A stretch of DNA of 64,000 nt from Bacteroidaceae bacterium (GCA_017469525.1 JAFUGG010000054.1:1-64000); one strand, 5' to 3'; shown: positions 15,503 through 24,876, counted from the stretch's first letter. Numbers and translations are program-made. Notes: generated from the letters alone by a model not told the origin.

Positions 15503-15536
15503 AAAGGCAGGCTCCCGAGCATGGGAACCTGCCTTT
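15503..15536 (-). terminator. terminator of the nqr operon
   Basis: Minus-strand AAAGGCAGGTTCCC pairs with GGGAGCCTGCCTTT (one mismatch) around ATGCTC, followed by a T run. It lies about 110 bases after nqrF. Confidence 0.8.
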
Positions 15537-15554
15537 ATTGCAGATAGAGGTCTG

Positions 15555-15599
15555 TTAACCTCCGAAGTTAACTACGTTGACTTTGGCTACACTCAGCAT
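15555..15599 (-). CDS. possible 14-residue ORF after nqrF
   Basis: ATG to TAA encodes MLSVAKVNVVNFGG, between nqrF and its terminator. Its end, NFGG, echoes the NqrF end NFGA. It may be a micropeptide, a remnant of an older nqrF 3' end, or chance; nothing else supports it. Confidence 0.15.
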   Translation of the reverse strand: MLSVAKVNVVNFGG

Positions 15600-15642
15600 A
15601 GCTCATAAGACATCAAATCGATGGCTTACAGCTCTGCTCTCG

Positions 15643-16932
15643 TTAAGCGCCAAAGTTATCGAAACGAATCATGTCGTCCTCTACGCCGAGAGAGTGCAAG
15701 AGGTCGAGCACGGTCTTGGCCATCATTGGAGGTCCGCAGAGGTAGTACTCGCAGTCCTCGGGTGCCTCGTGAGCCTTGAGGTAGGTGTCGCCCATCACTG
15801 GAGCCACGAAGCCCGGCGTGTACTTGATGCCTGCTGCATCTGCCTTGGGGTCGGGACGGTCGAGTGCCAAGTGGAAGTGGAAGTTGGGGAAGTCCTTCTC
15901 GAGCTGCAGGAAGTCGTCGAGGAAAGGAATTTCCTCCAGCGCACGGGCACCGTAGAAGTAGTGCATGGGGCGCTGACGGTCTTCGTCCTTCACGCCGTGA
16001 CCCTTCAACATGTGCATAATCTGAGCACGCAAGGGAGCCATGCCGGCACCACCGCCAACCCAAATCATCTCACGACCTGTGCCGTATTGCGGACGGAACT
16101 CTCCGTAAGGACCGCTCATGATGACCTTGTCGCCGGGCTTCAGCGAGAAGATGTACGACGAAGCGATACCCGGATTGACGTCCATGAAGCCAGGGCCTTG
16201 CTCCTTCGGCTTGAAGGGAGGCGTGGCGATGCGGACATTGAGGGTGATGATGTCGCCCTCGTCGGGATAGTTGGCCATAGAGTATGCGCGGATGGTTTCC
16301 TGCGGGTTCTTGCACTTGAGGGGGAACAAGCCGAACTTCTCCCAAGCGGGCAGATAAGTATCGCCAATAAGGCTCTTGTCGAAGTCCTTGTCGTAGTCGA
16401 TGCAGTCGAATGCAGGAATCTTGATCTGTGCGTAAGAGCCTGGCTCGAAGTCCATGTGCTCGCCCTTGGGCAGAGCCACCTTGTACTCCTTGATGAAGGT
16501 CGCCACGTTCTTGTTGCCAATCACGGTGCATTCCCATTCCTTTACGCCCATTACTGAGTCGTCAACCTTAACCTCGAGGTCGCCCTTTACTTTGCATTGG
16601 CAACCGAGACGCCAGTGGTCCTTGATCTGCTTGCGGGTGAAGTGGCCTTTCTCAGAGTCGAGGATCTCGCCACCGCCCGACACTACCTGCAGCTTGCACT
16701 GTCCGCAAGAACCCTTGCCGCCGCAAGCCGAAGGCAGGAAGACTCCCTCCTGGCTCAACGTGCTCAGCAGAGAAGCACCCTGAGGAACAGAGAGCGTGTC
16801 CTTGCCGTTGATTGTTACATTCACGTTACCACTTGGTGACAGATAAGCCTTCGCAACAAGAAGGATTGCCACCAGTATCATAATAATAGTAAGGAATACT
16901 CCTATACTGGTTAAAACCAAATTCATATCCAT
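15643..16932 (-). CDS. nqrF: Na+-NQR subunit F (NADH dehydrogenase, FAD and 2Fe-2S)
   Basis: The electron-input subunit of the Na+-translocating NADH:quinone reductase, 429 residues. One N-terminal helix (about 6-28) anchors it. A plant-type ferredoxin domain follows with cysteines at 70, 76, 79 and 111 (ACGGKGSCGQCK, GCQCK). The FAD-binding RAYSMANYPDE and NADH-binding WVGGGAGMAPLRAQI, YFYGAR and YYLCGPPMM stretches complete the reductase half, and the chain ends NFGA. It is the last gene of nqrABCDEF, 18 bases after nqrE. Confidence 0.95.
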   Translation of the reverse strand: MDMNLVLTSIGVFLTIIMILVAILLVAKAYLSPSGNVNVTINGKDTLSVPQGASLLSTLSQEGVFLPSACGGKGSCGQCKLQVVSGGGEILDSEKGHFTRKQIKDHWRLGCQCKVKGDLEVKVDDSVMGVKEWECTVIGNKNVATFIKEYKVALPKGEHMDFEPGSYAQIKIPAFDCIDYDKDFDKSLIGDTYLPAWEKFGLFPLKCKNPQETIRAYSMANYPDEGDIITLNVRIATPPFKPKEQGPGFMDVNPGIASSYIFSLKPGDKVIMSGPYGEFRPQYGTGREMIWVGGGAGMAPLRAQIMHMLKGHGVKDEDRQRPMHYFYGARALEEIPFLDDFLQLEKDFPNFHFHLALDRPDPKADAAGIKYTPGFVAPVMGDTYLKAHEAPEDCEYYLCGPPMMAKTVLDLLHSLGVEDDMIRFDNFGA

Positions 16933-16950
16933 ATTCTGTTCCTCCTATTA

Positions 16951-17577
16951 TTAGATGTTAAGGCCAGAGAAGCACATGAAAGCAAGTGCCATCAGACCAA
17001 CTGTGATGAATGTAATGCCGAGACCCTGCAAGGGCTTGGGAACGTCGGTGTAAGCCATCTTTTCGCGAATGGCGGCCAGGCCAACAATGGCCAGCAGCCA
17101 ACCAATACCGGAACCAAGTGCATAAGCGATGGCATCACCGAAGCCTCCGATGAACTGAGCATTGGTGGGCTCCATCGTGACGCGCTGTTGCATGAACAAG
17201 CTAGCACCCATGATGGCGCAGTTTACTGCAATCAGAGGCAGGAAGATACCCAGGGCTGCATAGAGCGAGGGACTGAAGCGCTCCACTATCATCTCCACCA
17301 ACTGCACGATGCCGGCAATGACGGCAATGAACAGGATGAAGGCAAGGAACGTCAGGTCAACGCCTGCAACTATAGCGTCAGGACCGAGGACGTACGTCTG
17401 CAAGGCATAATCCACGGGCACCGTAACGAGCAGCACGAAGGTGACTGCAACGCCCAGACCAAGGGCTGTCTTCACATTCTTGGATACGGCCAGGTAAGAG
17501 CACATACCCAGGAAGAAGGCGAATATCATGTTGTCCACAAAGATGCTGCGGACAAAGAGACTAATCATGTGTTCCAT
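16951..17577 (-). CDS. nqrE: Na+-NQR subunit E
   Basis: A 208-residue integral membrane subunit with six helices. It pairs with NqrD to hold an iron centre between them and forms part of the Na+ path. The family features MCSYLAVSK (Cys near residue 26) and [16 protein letters not shown] (Cys near 120) are present. It starts 3 bases after nqrD ends, within the operon. Length fits the family closely. Confidence 0.95.
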   Translation of the reverse strand: MEHMISLFVRSIFVDNMIFAFFLGMCSYLAVSKNVKTALGLGVAVTFVLLVTVPVDYALQTYVLGPDAIVAGVDLTFLAFILFIAVIAGIVQLVEMIVERFSPSLYAALGIFLPLIAVNCAIMGASLFMQQRVTMEPTNAQFIGGFGDAIAYALGSGIGWLLAIVGLAAIREKMAYTDVPKPLQGLGITFITVGLMALAFMCFSGLNI

Positions 17578-17580
17578 AGT

Positions 17581-18216
17581 TTACTTCTCCTCCTTATTTA
17601 TTGAGCGATGTGCCCAGATTACACAACCAACGATGATAAGGCTCATGGCAGGCATCACCATCATGCCGTTGTTCTGATACCAACCTCCGTTGGAGACGTA
17701 CCAGCTCTCGGGGATGACGCTGTAGCCAAACAATGTGCCAAAGCCGAAAAGCTCGCGAACGAAGCCTACGATGACGAGGATGGCAGCATAGCCGAGGCCA
17801 TTGCCAATGCCGTCGAGGAACGAAGGCCAAGGACCGTTCTGCATAGCGAAAGCTTCGAGACGACCCATCAGAATGCAGTTCGTGATGATGAGGCCCACAT
17901 AGACACTCAGCTGCACGCTCACGTCATAGACGTATGCCTTGAGCAACTGGCTCACGATCGTTACGAGCGCAGCCACCACAACCAGCTGCACGATGATGCG
18001 GATGCGGTTGGGAATGGTCTTGCGCAACAGAGATATAATCACATTCGAGAATGCCGTGATGACTGTCACGCTGAGTCCCATCACGATGGCGGGCTTCAGC
18101 TGACTCGTCACAGCCAATGCCGAACAGATACCAAGCACCTGGACGGTGATGGGGTTGTTCACGTTAAGGGGGCCAGTGAATGCGGCTTTATTCTCGTCAG
18201 AAAACAATTTACTCAT
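17581..18216 (-). CDS. nqrD: Na+-NQR subunit D
   Basis: A 211-residue membrane subunit homologous to NqrE with six helices. It carries the paired cysteine motifs GICSALAVT and ITNCILMGRLEAFA that help coordinate iron at the D-E interface. The N-terminal soluble stretch (LFSDENKAAFTGPL) is typical. It lies between nqrC (20 bases upstream) and nqrE (3 bases downstream) on the minus strand. Confidence 0.95.
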   Translation of the reverse strand: MSKLFSDENKAAFTGPLNVNNPITVQVLGICSALAVTSQLKPAIVMGLSVTVITAFSNVIISLLRKTIPNRIRIIVQLVVVAALVTIVSQLLKAYVYDVSVQLSVYVGLIITNCILMGRLEAFAMQNGPWPSFLDGIGNGLGYAAILVIVGFVRELFGFGTLFGYSVIPESWYVSNGGWYQNNGMMVMPAMSLIIVGCVIWAHRSINKEEK

Positions 18217-18236
18217 ATTCTTTTCCTCCTCTTTTC

Positions 18237-18989
18237 TTATTGTTCAACATTGGTTTCTTCGCTCTCTTCTGCTTCAGGCTCGGCCACAGGCTCGGCCTCT
18301 GGCTCGCTTGCTGCGGCGCCGAGGAACTCCTTGTAGGCTGTCAGACCGTCCTTGACCATTGCAGCAACGCCGTTGCTGGTAAGGGTTGCACCGGTCACGC
18401 CGTCCACCTCGAACTCACTTTGAGCAGCACCAGCCTTTGTGACTGTGAGAGCGACATTGCCGTCCTCACCGAAGATGGGCTTACCGATGAACTGGTCTTG
18501 GAACCACTTCTCGCCAATACGGGCACCGAGACCAGCAGTCTCGCTTTCGTGGTAGAAGTAAGTGCCGAGCACTTTGTCCTTCGCCTCGTTCACAGCGATG
18601 TAACCCCAAAGGCCACCCCAAAGACCACGGCCTACGACTGGAATCACATAAGCCTGTTCGCCTTGAGCTGTCGTAGCGGTGAAGACATGCAGCTCGCCGT
18701 TCTTGATGAGAGAGCCGTAAGTCGTGTTGAAGCTACCTTCATAGGGCTTCAGTTCGCCGTCGGCAAAGACATTGTCCTTGACGTTCTTCTCATACTCGGC
18801 AGCCACGTCGATGGTTGCCTTGTCGTAGCCGAGGGCAGAGAGAATCTGTCCCTTCGTGTCGTTTGCCACGTTGGCATCCTGCGTCTCCTTCAATGCAGAA
18901 GCCACGAATGCCAGCAGGAAGGCAACGATGATAACCATTACTGCTGCATAGCAGAAGGTATATACATTTCCGTTTGTATTCAGTTTCAT
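18237..18989 (-). CDS. nqrC: Na+-NQR subunit C (covalent FMN)
   Basis: A 250-residue subunit with one N-terminal helix (about 13-32) and a periplasmic domain carrying FMN linked to threonine. The flavinylation motif is VTGATLTS, with Thr202 the expected site. HESETAGLGARI is the other family landmark. The last 23 residues form an acidic, proline-rich tail (SEPEAEPVAEPEAEE and on) that is not usual for the family. It sits between nqrB and nqrD; an ApbE-type flavin transferase must be encoded elsewhere. Confidence 0.94.
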   Translation of the reverse strand: MKLNTNGNVYTFCYAAVMVIIVAFLLAFVASALKETQDANVANDTKGQILSALGYDKATIDVAAEYEKNVKDNVFADGELKPYEGSFNTTYGSLIKNGELHVFTATTAQGEQAYVIPVVGRGLWGGLWGYIAVNEAKDKVLGTYFYHESETAGLGARIGEKWFQDQFIGKPIFGEDGNVALTVTKAGAAQSEFEVDGVTGATLTSNGVAAMVKDGLTAYKEFLGAAASEPEAEPVAEPEAEESEETNVEQ

Positions 18990-19002
18990 ATCGTCGTCCT
19001 CC

Positions 19003-20178
19003 TTACTTTATTGTGGCGCGCTTAGCACGCATGTTAATGTTGCTCTGCACGAAGCAGTAGTCGATAAGGCTTGCAAAGAGGTTCATCAGCAGGATGGCAA
19101 GCATCATGCCCTCGGGATAACCGGGGGTGAGGACGCGTACCAAGACTGCGATGAAGCCGATGAGCAGACCATAGACGTACTTGCCGCATTCTGTACGGGC
19201 CGACGTCACGGGGTCGGTTGCCATGAAGACTGCACCGAAGGCAAAGCCGCCAAGTACAAGATGTTCGTACCAAAGGATGTGAGTCAGGCCAAGAGCCTGC
19301 ATGAGGTAACCTGTGCAAGCACCGCCAACGAAGACACTCAGCATGGTCTTCCAAGAGGCAACGCCTGTCCAGAGAAGCAGCAAACCGCCCAAAGCGATGG
19401 CAATTACGCTGGTCTCACCAATGCAACCAGGGATGAGTCCCGTGATGGCATTCTCGATTGTCTCGGGAGCAAAGCCTGTAAAGCCTGCTTGTGCTGCCTC
19501 GCCAAGAGGAGTGGCAGCGGTGTAGGCATCGGTTGCCTTATAGCCAAGACCAAGGATGGTGTCCTGAGATACCCAAACCGTCGCGTCGCCTGTCATGGCA
19601 GAAGGATAGCTGAAGAACAGGAAAGCACGGGTGATGAGGGCAGGATTGAAGATGTTCATGCCAGTTCCGCCGAAGATTTCCTTAGCGAGAATAACGCTGA
19701 AGGCAACGGCGATGGCGAGCATCCAAAGCGGGCAAGTGACGGGCACAATCATTGGAATGATGATACCCGATACGAGGAAACCTTCTTGAATTTCTTCGTT
19801 CTTCCATTGAGCTACGACGAACTCGATGCCGAGGCCGACAACGTAGCTGACAATAATTTTAGGCAGGACGGCAAGGAAGCCGTACCAGAACATTCCCCAG
19901 AACGTTGCATCGGCCAGATGACCTGCGGCAAGAGCGTTCTGATAACCCACGTTGTACATGCCGAAGAACAGGGCAGGCAGCAGAGCAATCACCACGAAAC
20001 TCATGATGCGCTTGCTGTCGATAGCATCGTGGATGTTCACGCTACCTACGCGGCTTGTTGTGTTCGGAACGAAAGCAAACGTCTCGAAACCGTCCACCAA
20101 CGAGCGGAAAGCATGGAACTTGCCACCTTCCTCAACGTAGGGATGTATGTTATCGAATAGTTTCTTTATTGGATTCAT
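19003..20178 (-). CDS. nqrB: Na+-NQR subunit B (membrane core)
   Basis: A 391-residue multi-helix subunit that holds riboflavin and a covalent FMN and binds quinone. Landmarks: FEVF-like FETFAFVPNTTS, GGTGMNIFNPAL, MATDPVTSARTE and YPEGMMLAILLMN. The expected FMN-threonine site reads YTAATPLG (Thr223), where many NqrB have SGAT; whether TAAT is normal for this group should be compared. It is 13 bases before nqrC and is separated from nqrA by 156 A+T-rich bases. Confidence 0.94.
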   Translation of the reverse strand: MNPIKKLFDNIHPYVEEGGKFHAFRSLVDGFETFAFVPNTTSRVGSVNIHDAIDSKRIMSFVVIALLPALFFGMYNVGYQNALAAGHLADATFWGMFWYGFLAVLPKIIVSYVVGLGIEFVVAQWKNEEIQEGFLVSGIIIPMIVPVTCPLWMLAIAVAFSVILAKEIFGGTGMNIFNPALITRAFLFFSYPSAMTGDATVWVSQDTILGLGYKATDAYTAATPLGEAAQAGFTGFAPETIENAITGLIPGCIGETSVIAIALGGLLLLWTGVASWKTMLSVFVGGACTGYLMQALGLTHILWYEHLVLGGFAFGAVFMATDPVTSARTECGKYVYGLLIGFIAVLVRVLTPGYPEGMMLAILLMNLFASLIDYCFVQSNINMRAKRATIK

Positions 20179-20182
20179 AATA

Positions 20183-20334
20183 TACTATATATAATGAAAT
20201 AATGAAAAAATGAAAAATGAAATATTTGCTACCCATCCGGGAACTTACTGTTTTTCGGAAAGCAATAGCTCTTCATTATTTCATTTTTATTATTTCGCTT
20301 TCATTTTTTTATTTTTTCATTTTTTCATTTTTTA
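20183..20334. repeat. A+T-rich inverted repeats between nqrA and nqrB
   Basis: Runs of ATGAAAAA/ATGAAATA at 20190-20222 face runs of TTTCATTT/ATTTTTTC at 20275-20335. The two sides can pair over tens of bases in RNA. This is unusual inside an operon where other gaps are 3-20 bases and could set the A to B expression ratio. Confidence 0.5.
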
Positions 20335-21663
20335 TTATGCATTTTCCTTTCTGAGGATGTCCAACCCTTCGCGTACGATGCGCTGCAACTCAAGCTTCGA
20401 GCTGTCCACGAACTCAGCGATGGCGAAGTCCTCGGGAGCAACCTCGTAGATGCCCAGAGCTTCCTGACGGTCGATGTCTCCTGCAATGATGGCCTTCACG
20501 AGATAGCCTGCATAGATGTCCATCGGGAAGACTTTGTCGTACTCTCCGCTCATAATCATGTGACGTTCGCCACCTTTGACGCGTGCATCGATGACGTATT
20601 CCTTCTTCTTGCCCAAGAGCCAGCTGAAGTAACTGCGATGGGTGCTGAAGGTGTTGAAGCGTGGCATGATCCAGCCCAACATCTCGTCTGCGTGGTCACC
20701 TTCGGGAATGACGTTCACTTCGGTTGCATGAGCACCGAGGAAACCTTCGGCCGTGGTCTTGAGACCCGTCATCACGTTGCCGCTGATGATGCGTGCACCT
20801 TCAGCATTAATCGTGCCGCTGAGGAGCGTGCTCAACTTCTGGCCGACCTTCACTTTGTAGTACTTGGGCGCCTTCACCTCGCTACCAGCAAGCGCGATGG
20901 TGCGGGTGAAATCGACTGTGCCAGTCTTCAAGAGACGACCCAGGAAGATAACCTCCTCAGCTCCGAGAGTCCAAACCACCTCGCCCTTGTTGATGGGGCA
21001 GACGTGATTGATTTGAACGCCCACATTACCTGCAGGAGCTGGACCGTCGAAGATGTTCACCTCGCAGTCCTTAGCCTCGGTCAGAGCCTTAGCAGTCTGC
21101 TTTGCGCTCACGCCAAGATAAACCCTTGCCAACTTTGCCAAAGCGGAAAGACCGGCCTGGAACTCTTCCTCCTGACCTTGGAGGACGTACTCGAAGTCCT
21201 GACTCAGCGGCATGCTGTTGAACGCGCTCACAAAGATAGCCTTCGGAGCGTCCTCAGGATTTGCCACCACATCGTAGGGACGTTGGCGCAGGAAAGCGAA
21301 CAGACCGCTCTCCAACATGAGCGCCTTCAGGTCACCCTGGCTGTCGAACTGGCGTGCTTCCTGCTTCTCGTCAGCCTTCACACGGATGCTCAGCAGTTTG
21401 CGACGGTCGCCGCGTTCCACCATGCTGACTGTTCCGCTGACAGGGCTCACGAACTTCACTTCGGGATGCAGTTTGTCAACGAACAAGGCATCCCCAGCCT
21501 TCACGGCATCACCCTCCTTGACCACCACTTTGGGTTTCACGCCATAGAAGTCGTCGGGCACGAGTGCATACTCGCCCGGACAACTTACGGTCGCGGTTTC
21601 CTTCGTGGCTTTGCCTTTGAGATTGATGTCGAGGCCTTTGCGTAACTTAATTACTTTTGCCAT
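20335..21663 (-). CDS. nqrA: Na+-NQR subunit A
   Basis: The 442-residue cytoplasmic-side subunit of Na+-NQR, with a Rnf/Nqr barrel-sandwich start (IKLRKGLDINLKGKA), FVSPVSGTVSMVERG, VNHVCPINKGE-like text and a C-terminal region ending in LDILRKE. The frame is open 15 codons upstream, but the TACTTTTG box at 21706-21713 overlaps that extension, so ATG at 21663 is preferred. First gene of the six-gene operon; the gap to nqrB is the longest in the operon. Confidence 0.94.
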   Translation of the reverse strand: MAKVIKLRKGLDINLKGKATKETATVSCPGEYALVPDDFYGVKPKVVVKEGDAVKAGDALFVDKLHPEVKFVSPVSGTVSMVERGDRRKLLSIRVKADEKQEARQFDSQGDLKALMLESGLFAFLRQRPYDVVANPEDAPKAIFVSAFNSMPLSQDFEYVLQGQEEEFQAGLSALAKLARVYLGVSAKQTAKALTEAKDCEVNIFDGPAPAGNVGVQINHVCPINKGEVVWTLGAEEVIFLGRLLKTGTVDFTRTIALAGSEVKAPKYYKVKVGQKLSTLLSGTINAEGARIISGNVMTGLKTTAEGFLGAHATEVNVIPEGDHADEMLGWIMPRFNTFSTHRSYFSWLLGKKKEYVIDARVKGGERHMIMSGEYDKVFPMDIYAGYLVKAIIAGDIDRQEALGIYEVAPEDFAIAEFVDSSKLELQRIVREGLDILRKENA

Positions 21664-21705
21664 ATCTGGGATTAATAATGTTATGTGTTTTTTATTTTCG
21701 CGCCG

Positions 21706-21713
21706 CAAAAGTA
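21706..21713 (-). promoter_or_regulatory. -7 box of the nqr operon
   Basis: Minus-strand TACTTTTG, 42 bases before the nqrA ATG. The -33 position is not a clear TTG. Confidence 0.6.
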
Positions 21714-21815
21714 CAAAAAAAATGGGAGATAACCATATTTCTCACGATATTTTCCCGCGAAAGGAACTTTTTCCGATGAAATGTGTGTCGAAAAGGATTG
21801 TTGTTTTTGTTGCAC

Positions 21816-21847
21816 AAAAAAAATTAGGCGGCATTTCTGTCGTCTAA
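21816..21847 (-). terminator. terminator of the restriction-modification operon
   Basis: Minus-strand imperfect stem TTAGACGAC / GCCGCCTAA followed by eight T. It lies about 40 bases after vsr and separates it from nqrA. Confidence 0.65.
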
Positions 21848-21888
21848 ACAGTATCAAATTCGCTTGGTGCGGCTGTTACGGTTGAGGA

Positions 21889-22371
21889 CTATTCTTCTGC
21901 TACTTGGAAATAGGTCACTTCAGGTTCTGGATAAGCCCCTCTGTCTTTGAGCCAGATGTGGTTCAGAGTAAAGGCTATTGATTCCAGAGTCTTCTCTCTT
22001 TCTTTTGGCTTCAGTTCGCATTCCCAAACGACGATGCTGTGCCAGCCCATTTCTGCAAGTTTGCGTTGTTCCTCCTTGTCACGTTCCTTGTTCCGTTTTA
22101 CCTTTGCCACCCAAAACTCTCTGTTTGTCTTTGGGATGGTATAGAACTTGCATCCCTCATGCCCGTGCCAAAAGCAGCCGTTTATGAAGATACAAGTTCT
22201 GTACTTGCGTAAAACCAAATCAGGATGCCCGGGAAGGCGTTTATCATTCAGACGGTATCGGAATCCCCTACCCCACAAGCCCTTTCGCACGATAAATTCA
22301 GGTTTCGTGTCCTTCGAGCGGATGGAAGCCATGCAATTGTGCCGTTGCTGTGGAGTGAGGTGATCCATCAC
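21889..22371 (-). CDS. vsr: Vsr very-short-patch mismatch endonuclease
   Basis: A 160-residue endonuclease that nicks 5' of the T in T:G mismatches arising by deamination of 5-methylcytosine at Dcm-type sites. It has the family start DHLTPQQRHNCMASIRSKDT, Asp51 in GHPDLVL, and the metal-binding FINGCFWHGHEGC with His69 and His71. It starts 2 bases after the endonuclease gene ends and completes the cassette. An ATG at the second codon is an alternative start. It repairs damage caused by the neighbouring cytosine methylase. Confidence 0.93.
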   Translation of the reverse strand: MMDHLTPQQRHNCMASIRSKDTKPEFIVRKGLWGRGFRYRLNDKRLPGHPDLVLRKYRTCIFINGCFWHGHEGCKFYTIPKTNREFWVAKVKRNKERDKEEQRKLAEMGWHSIVVWECELKPKEREKTLESIAFTLNHIWLKDRGAYPEPEVTYFQVAEE

Positions 22372-22373
22372 AA

Positions 22374-23567
22374 TTATAACATCAAGAAATGTTTTGGTAT
22401 TCTTTCTTGTTTTCCCTTAACAATCTCGATAAAACCACTTAATGTATTGAGGCTATCACGATACTCTTCTGGATAACTATCAATATGAGATTGAGGGACT
22501 ACGAGTTTAACATTCTCATCTGCCATCTCCTTAAGTTGATTTTTTGAAATTCCTTGTTGAAGCGTGAAAAGATACCTTTCATCAACTCTATCAGCCTCGT
22601 TTATAACCTGACGCCACCTATCCTTACATGTCGTTTTTGCTCCAAGAACAGTAAGGTTATCTGTTGGAAACTCAAAATTATGATAACAACTGCCATTAGG
22701 AAACAGGAAGTCTGGTTTCTTTTTGTTCTCCGTAACAACTTGCTCTTCAAAAATGAGTTTATGGGCTGTAAATATCGCTGAGAGATGATGTTCTAAGGAT
22801 TTGCCTGCTCGTGATTTGCGACGATTAAGTATCTTGTTAGAAAATTCGATTAATGACTGACAATCAGAAAATGGTTTTGAATATATCGGATTATAGACTT
22901 TTTCTTCCAAGGAACGGAACATAGAAAGTTCTGTATCATACCAGTTGAGAAGTATCTTGTCTGGAGTTTTACACACTATCTTATCATTAATTCTGTGCAA
23001 CTTATTAAACAAATCTTGAGCCATTTTCCCCATTTCAGATGTCAAAGGGAAATCATTTAGATTCTTGATTGCTTCGTCAATTGCAGTCTGAAGGAGGACG
23101 TTTTCGTTTTGTTTGTATATGACATCAATTATTTGGCCAGGACAATTTGCCGTGAGGTTAAAGTGCAACATAAACGTATCGATGTCATCATCAGTACTCA
23201 ACACAAAGCCCTCATAGTCATCGTCTGCCTGTTTTGAAATAATCAGCAAATCACCAACATGATCTTCAGTAAAATATGGGAAATCATTTCCAAAACGGGT
23301 AATGCGTAACTCATTTTTTGCCTTACCATAATAAATCATCCGGCTATCCGTTTCCAAATCGTTCTGCCAACGGATCTTCACAATTCTATCCTTGTTCTCT
23401 CCTTTTACTTTGTCTTGATTAAATATAATTGAATAGGCAGCAATAGGCAATAAGAATCCATATTGATGTCCACCTGTAGCATGAGTATCATTGGCAGAAA
23501 GGAAACGACAAAATGCTCCTTTTGATTGTGTTACGCTTTGAATAGCTGATGACAATAATTCATTCAT
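22374..23567 (-). CDS. EcoRII-like type II restriction endonuclease
   Basis: A 397-residue enzyme close in length to EcoRII. The N-terminal effector-type domain (about 1-160) precedes a C-terminal PD-(D/E)XK domain with KKPDFLFPNG (Asp286) and GAKTTCKDRWRQV (Lys311, Lys315), the signature of EcoRII-C. The likely target is CCWGG, matching the Dcm-type methylase beside it; this is inferred from family and partner, not shown. The gene is clearly richer in A+T than its neighbours, which suggests transfer. Gaps of 3 and 2 bases tie it to the methylase and vsr genes. Confidence 0.88.
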   Translation of the reverse strand: MNELLSSAIQSVTQSKGAFCRFLSANDTHATGGHQYGFLLPIAAYSIIFNQDKVKGENKDRIVKIRWQNDLETDSRMIYYGKAKNELRITRFGNDFPYFTEDHVGDLLIISKQADDDYEGFVLSTDDDIDTFMLHFNLTANCPGQIIDVIYKQNENVLLQTAIDEAIKNLNDFPLTSEMGKMAQDLFNKLHRINDKIVCKTPDKILLNWYDTELSMFRSLEEKVYNPIYSKPFSDCQSLIEFSNKILNRRKSRAGKSLEHHLSAIFTAHKLIFEEQVVTENKKKPDFLFPNGSCYHNFEFPTDNLTVLGAKTTCKDRWRQVINEADRVDERYLFTLQQGISKNQLKEMADENVKLVVPQSHIDSYPEEYRDSLNTLSGFIEIVKGKQERIPKHFLML

Positions 23568-23570
23568 AAA

Positions 23571-24869
23571 TTATGCACTTTCTAAGGTTTTTATTATTTG
23601 CTTTGATACTGCAGTAATGAGTGGCACGATTACAGAGTTGCCGCATTGGCGATAGGCCTGTACGTCAGAAACGGCATTCAAAATGTAGTTGTCTGGATAG
23701 CCCATCAGTCGTGCACATTCGCGAGGAGAAAGACGGCGTGGGGGCTTGCCTTCGCCTTGCGGAATCAGGATTTCCGAACCATCCTTGTAATATCGGGCAC
23801 TAAGTGTCCTTGTTATTCCATTCAGGTCAACGAGGCCATAACCAAAGCCATTGCCTTTTGCACGGTGCTTCTCGGCATAGTTCTGCAAGTAAGACCACAG
23901 CTTGTCGCTAAGCGTGTATTTCGGGTCGATGTTCGGGTCGAGTATTTCGCTTACGGTTCGCTTTGCCTTGTGTTGTTTTGGGAAAGTGAATTTCTCCTTT
24001 TCCTCGAAGATATCCTTGTCAAAGCCTACTATCATGATTCTTTCGCGATGTTGGGGGACGTATGTCTGTCCGTCCATCACTAAAGCATGAACCGAATAGC
24101 GGAGTTCCTCCAAAGTTTCTTTAATGACACGGAAAGTTTTACCTTTATCGTGTGAGGTCAGGTTCTTCACGTTCTCCAAGAAGAAGGCTTTAGGGCGATG
24201 ACGACTTATAATGTCGGCCACATCGAAGAAAAGCGTTCCTTGAGTCTTGTCCTTGAAACCTGTTTCACGTCCCAAACTCTTTTTCTTGGAAACGCCTGCT
24301 ATCGAGAATGGCTGACATGGAAAACCTGCACAAAGCACGTCGAAATGCTCTGGGATGAAAGATTTTGTTACCTCTTTCGTAATGTCGCCAAAAGGCATTT
24401 CTCCGAAGTTTGCAAAATATGTTTTTTGTGCATATACATTCCATTCGGAAGAAAAGACACATTTGCCACCTTGTTCCTGCATCGCAATGCGGAATCCCCC
24501 TATGCCAGCAAAAAGGTCGATGAAAGTAAACTTTGGCTTCTTAGGTGCAGGAAAGGGCACATCGAAGAAGTCTGAGAAGAGGTCATATTGCAGAGGAGAT
24601 TCGGCTGCTTTCAAAATCTCTTGGTCGCTCAGTTCGTCTTTGTCAAAACCTTGGCGGAACTCTTTTCGGGAAAGGAATTCGCGGACAGCCAAGACAATCT
24701 CCTCTTTCTGCTCCTTGTCCAGTCGTTTCGGGTGATTGTGCAGAAAGTGGCTCAGCACTGCCATTTGGTTTTCGTACGACGTTTCGCCGTATATTTTCAG
24801 ACCATCCTCGGTTATCTCTTCGGGAAAGTCTTTTAACTTGGTTTTAGTATTTTCTTTCTTGTTTGCCAT
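23571..24869 (-). CDS. dcm: DNA (cytosine-5) methyltransferase, Dcm/EcoRII type
   Basis: A 432-residue C5-cytosine methylase. An N-terminal extension (about 1-112) precedes motif [16 protein letters not shown], motif [10 protein letters not shown] with catalytic Cys185, motif [11 protein letters not shown], motif [14 protein letters not shown] and motif [10 protein letters not shown]. With the EcoRII-like nuclease and Vsr it forms a full restriction-modification and repair cassette, probably acting on CCWGG. It is first in the operon, which lets methylation precede cutting. The promoter box ends only 7 bases before the ATG, so the transcript may be nearly leaderless. Confidence 0.92.
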   Translation of the reverse strand: MANKKENTKTKLKDFPEEITEDGLKIYGETSYENQMAVLSHFLHNHPKRLDKEQKEEIVLAVREFLSRKEFRQGFDKDELSDQEILKAAESPLQYDLFSDFFDVPFPAPKKPKFTFIDLFAGIGGFRIAMQEQGGKCVFSSEWNVYAQKTYFANFGEMPFGDITKEVTKSFIPEHFDVLCAGFPCQPFSIAGVSKKKSLGRETGFKDKTQGTLFFDVADIISRHRPKAFFLENVKNLTSHDKGKTFRVIKETLEELRYSVHALVMDGQTYVPQHRERIMIVGFDKDIFEEKEKFTFPKQHKAKRTVSEILDPNIDPKYTLSDKLWSYLQNYAEKHRAKGNGFGYGLVDLNGITRTLSARYYKDGSEILIPQGEGKPPRRLSPRECARLMGYPDNYILNAVSDVQAYRQCGNSVIVPLITAVSKQIIKTLESA

Positions 24870-24876
24870 TTAAGTG

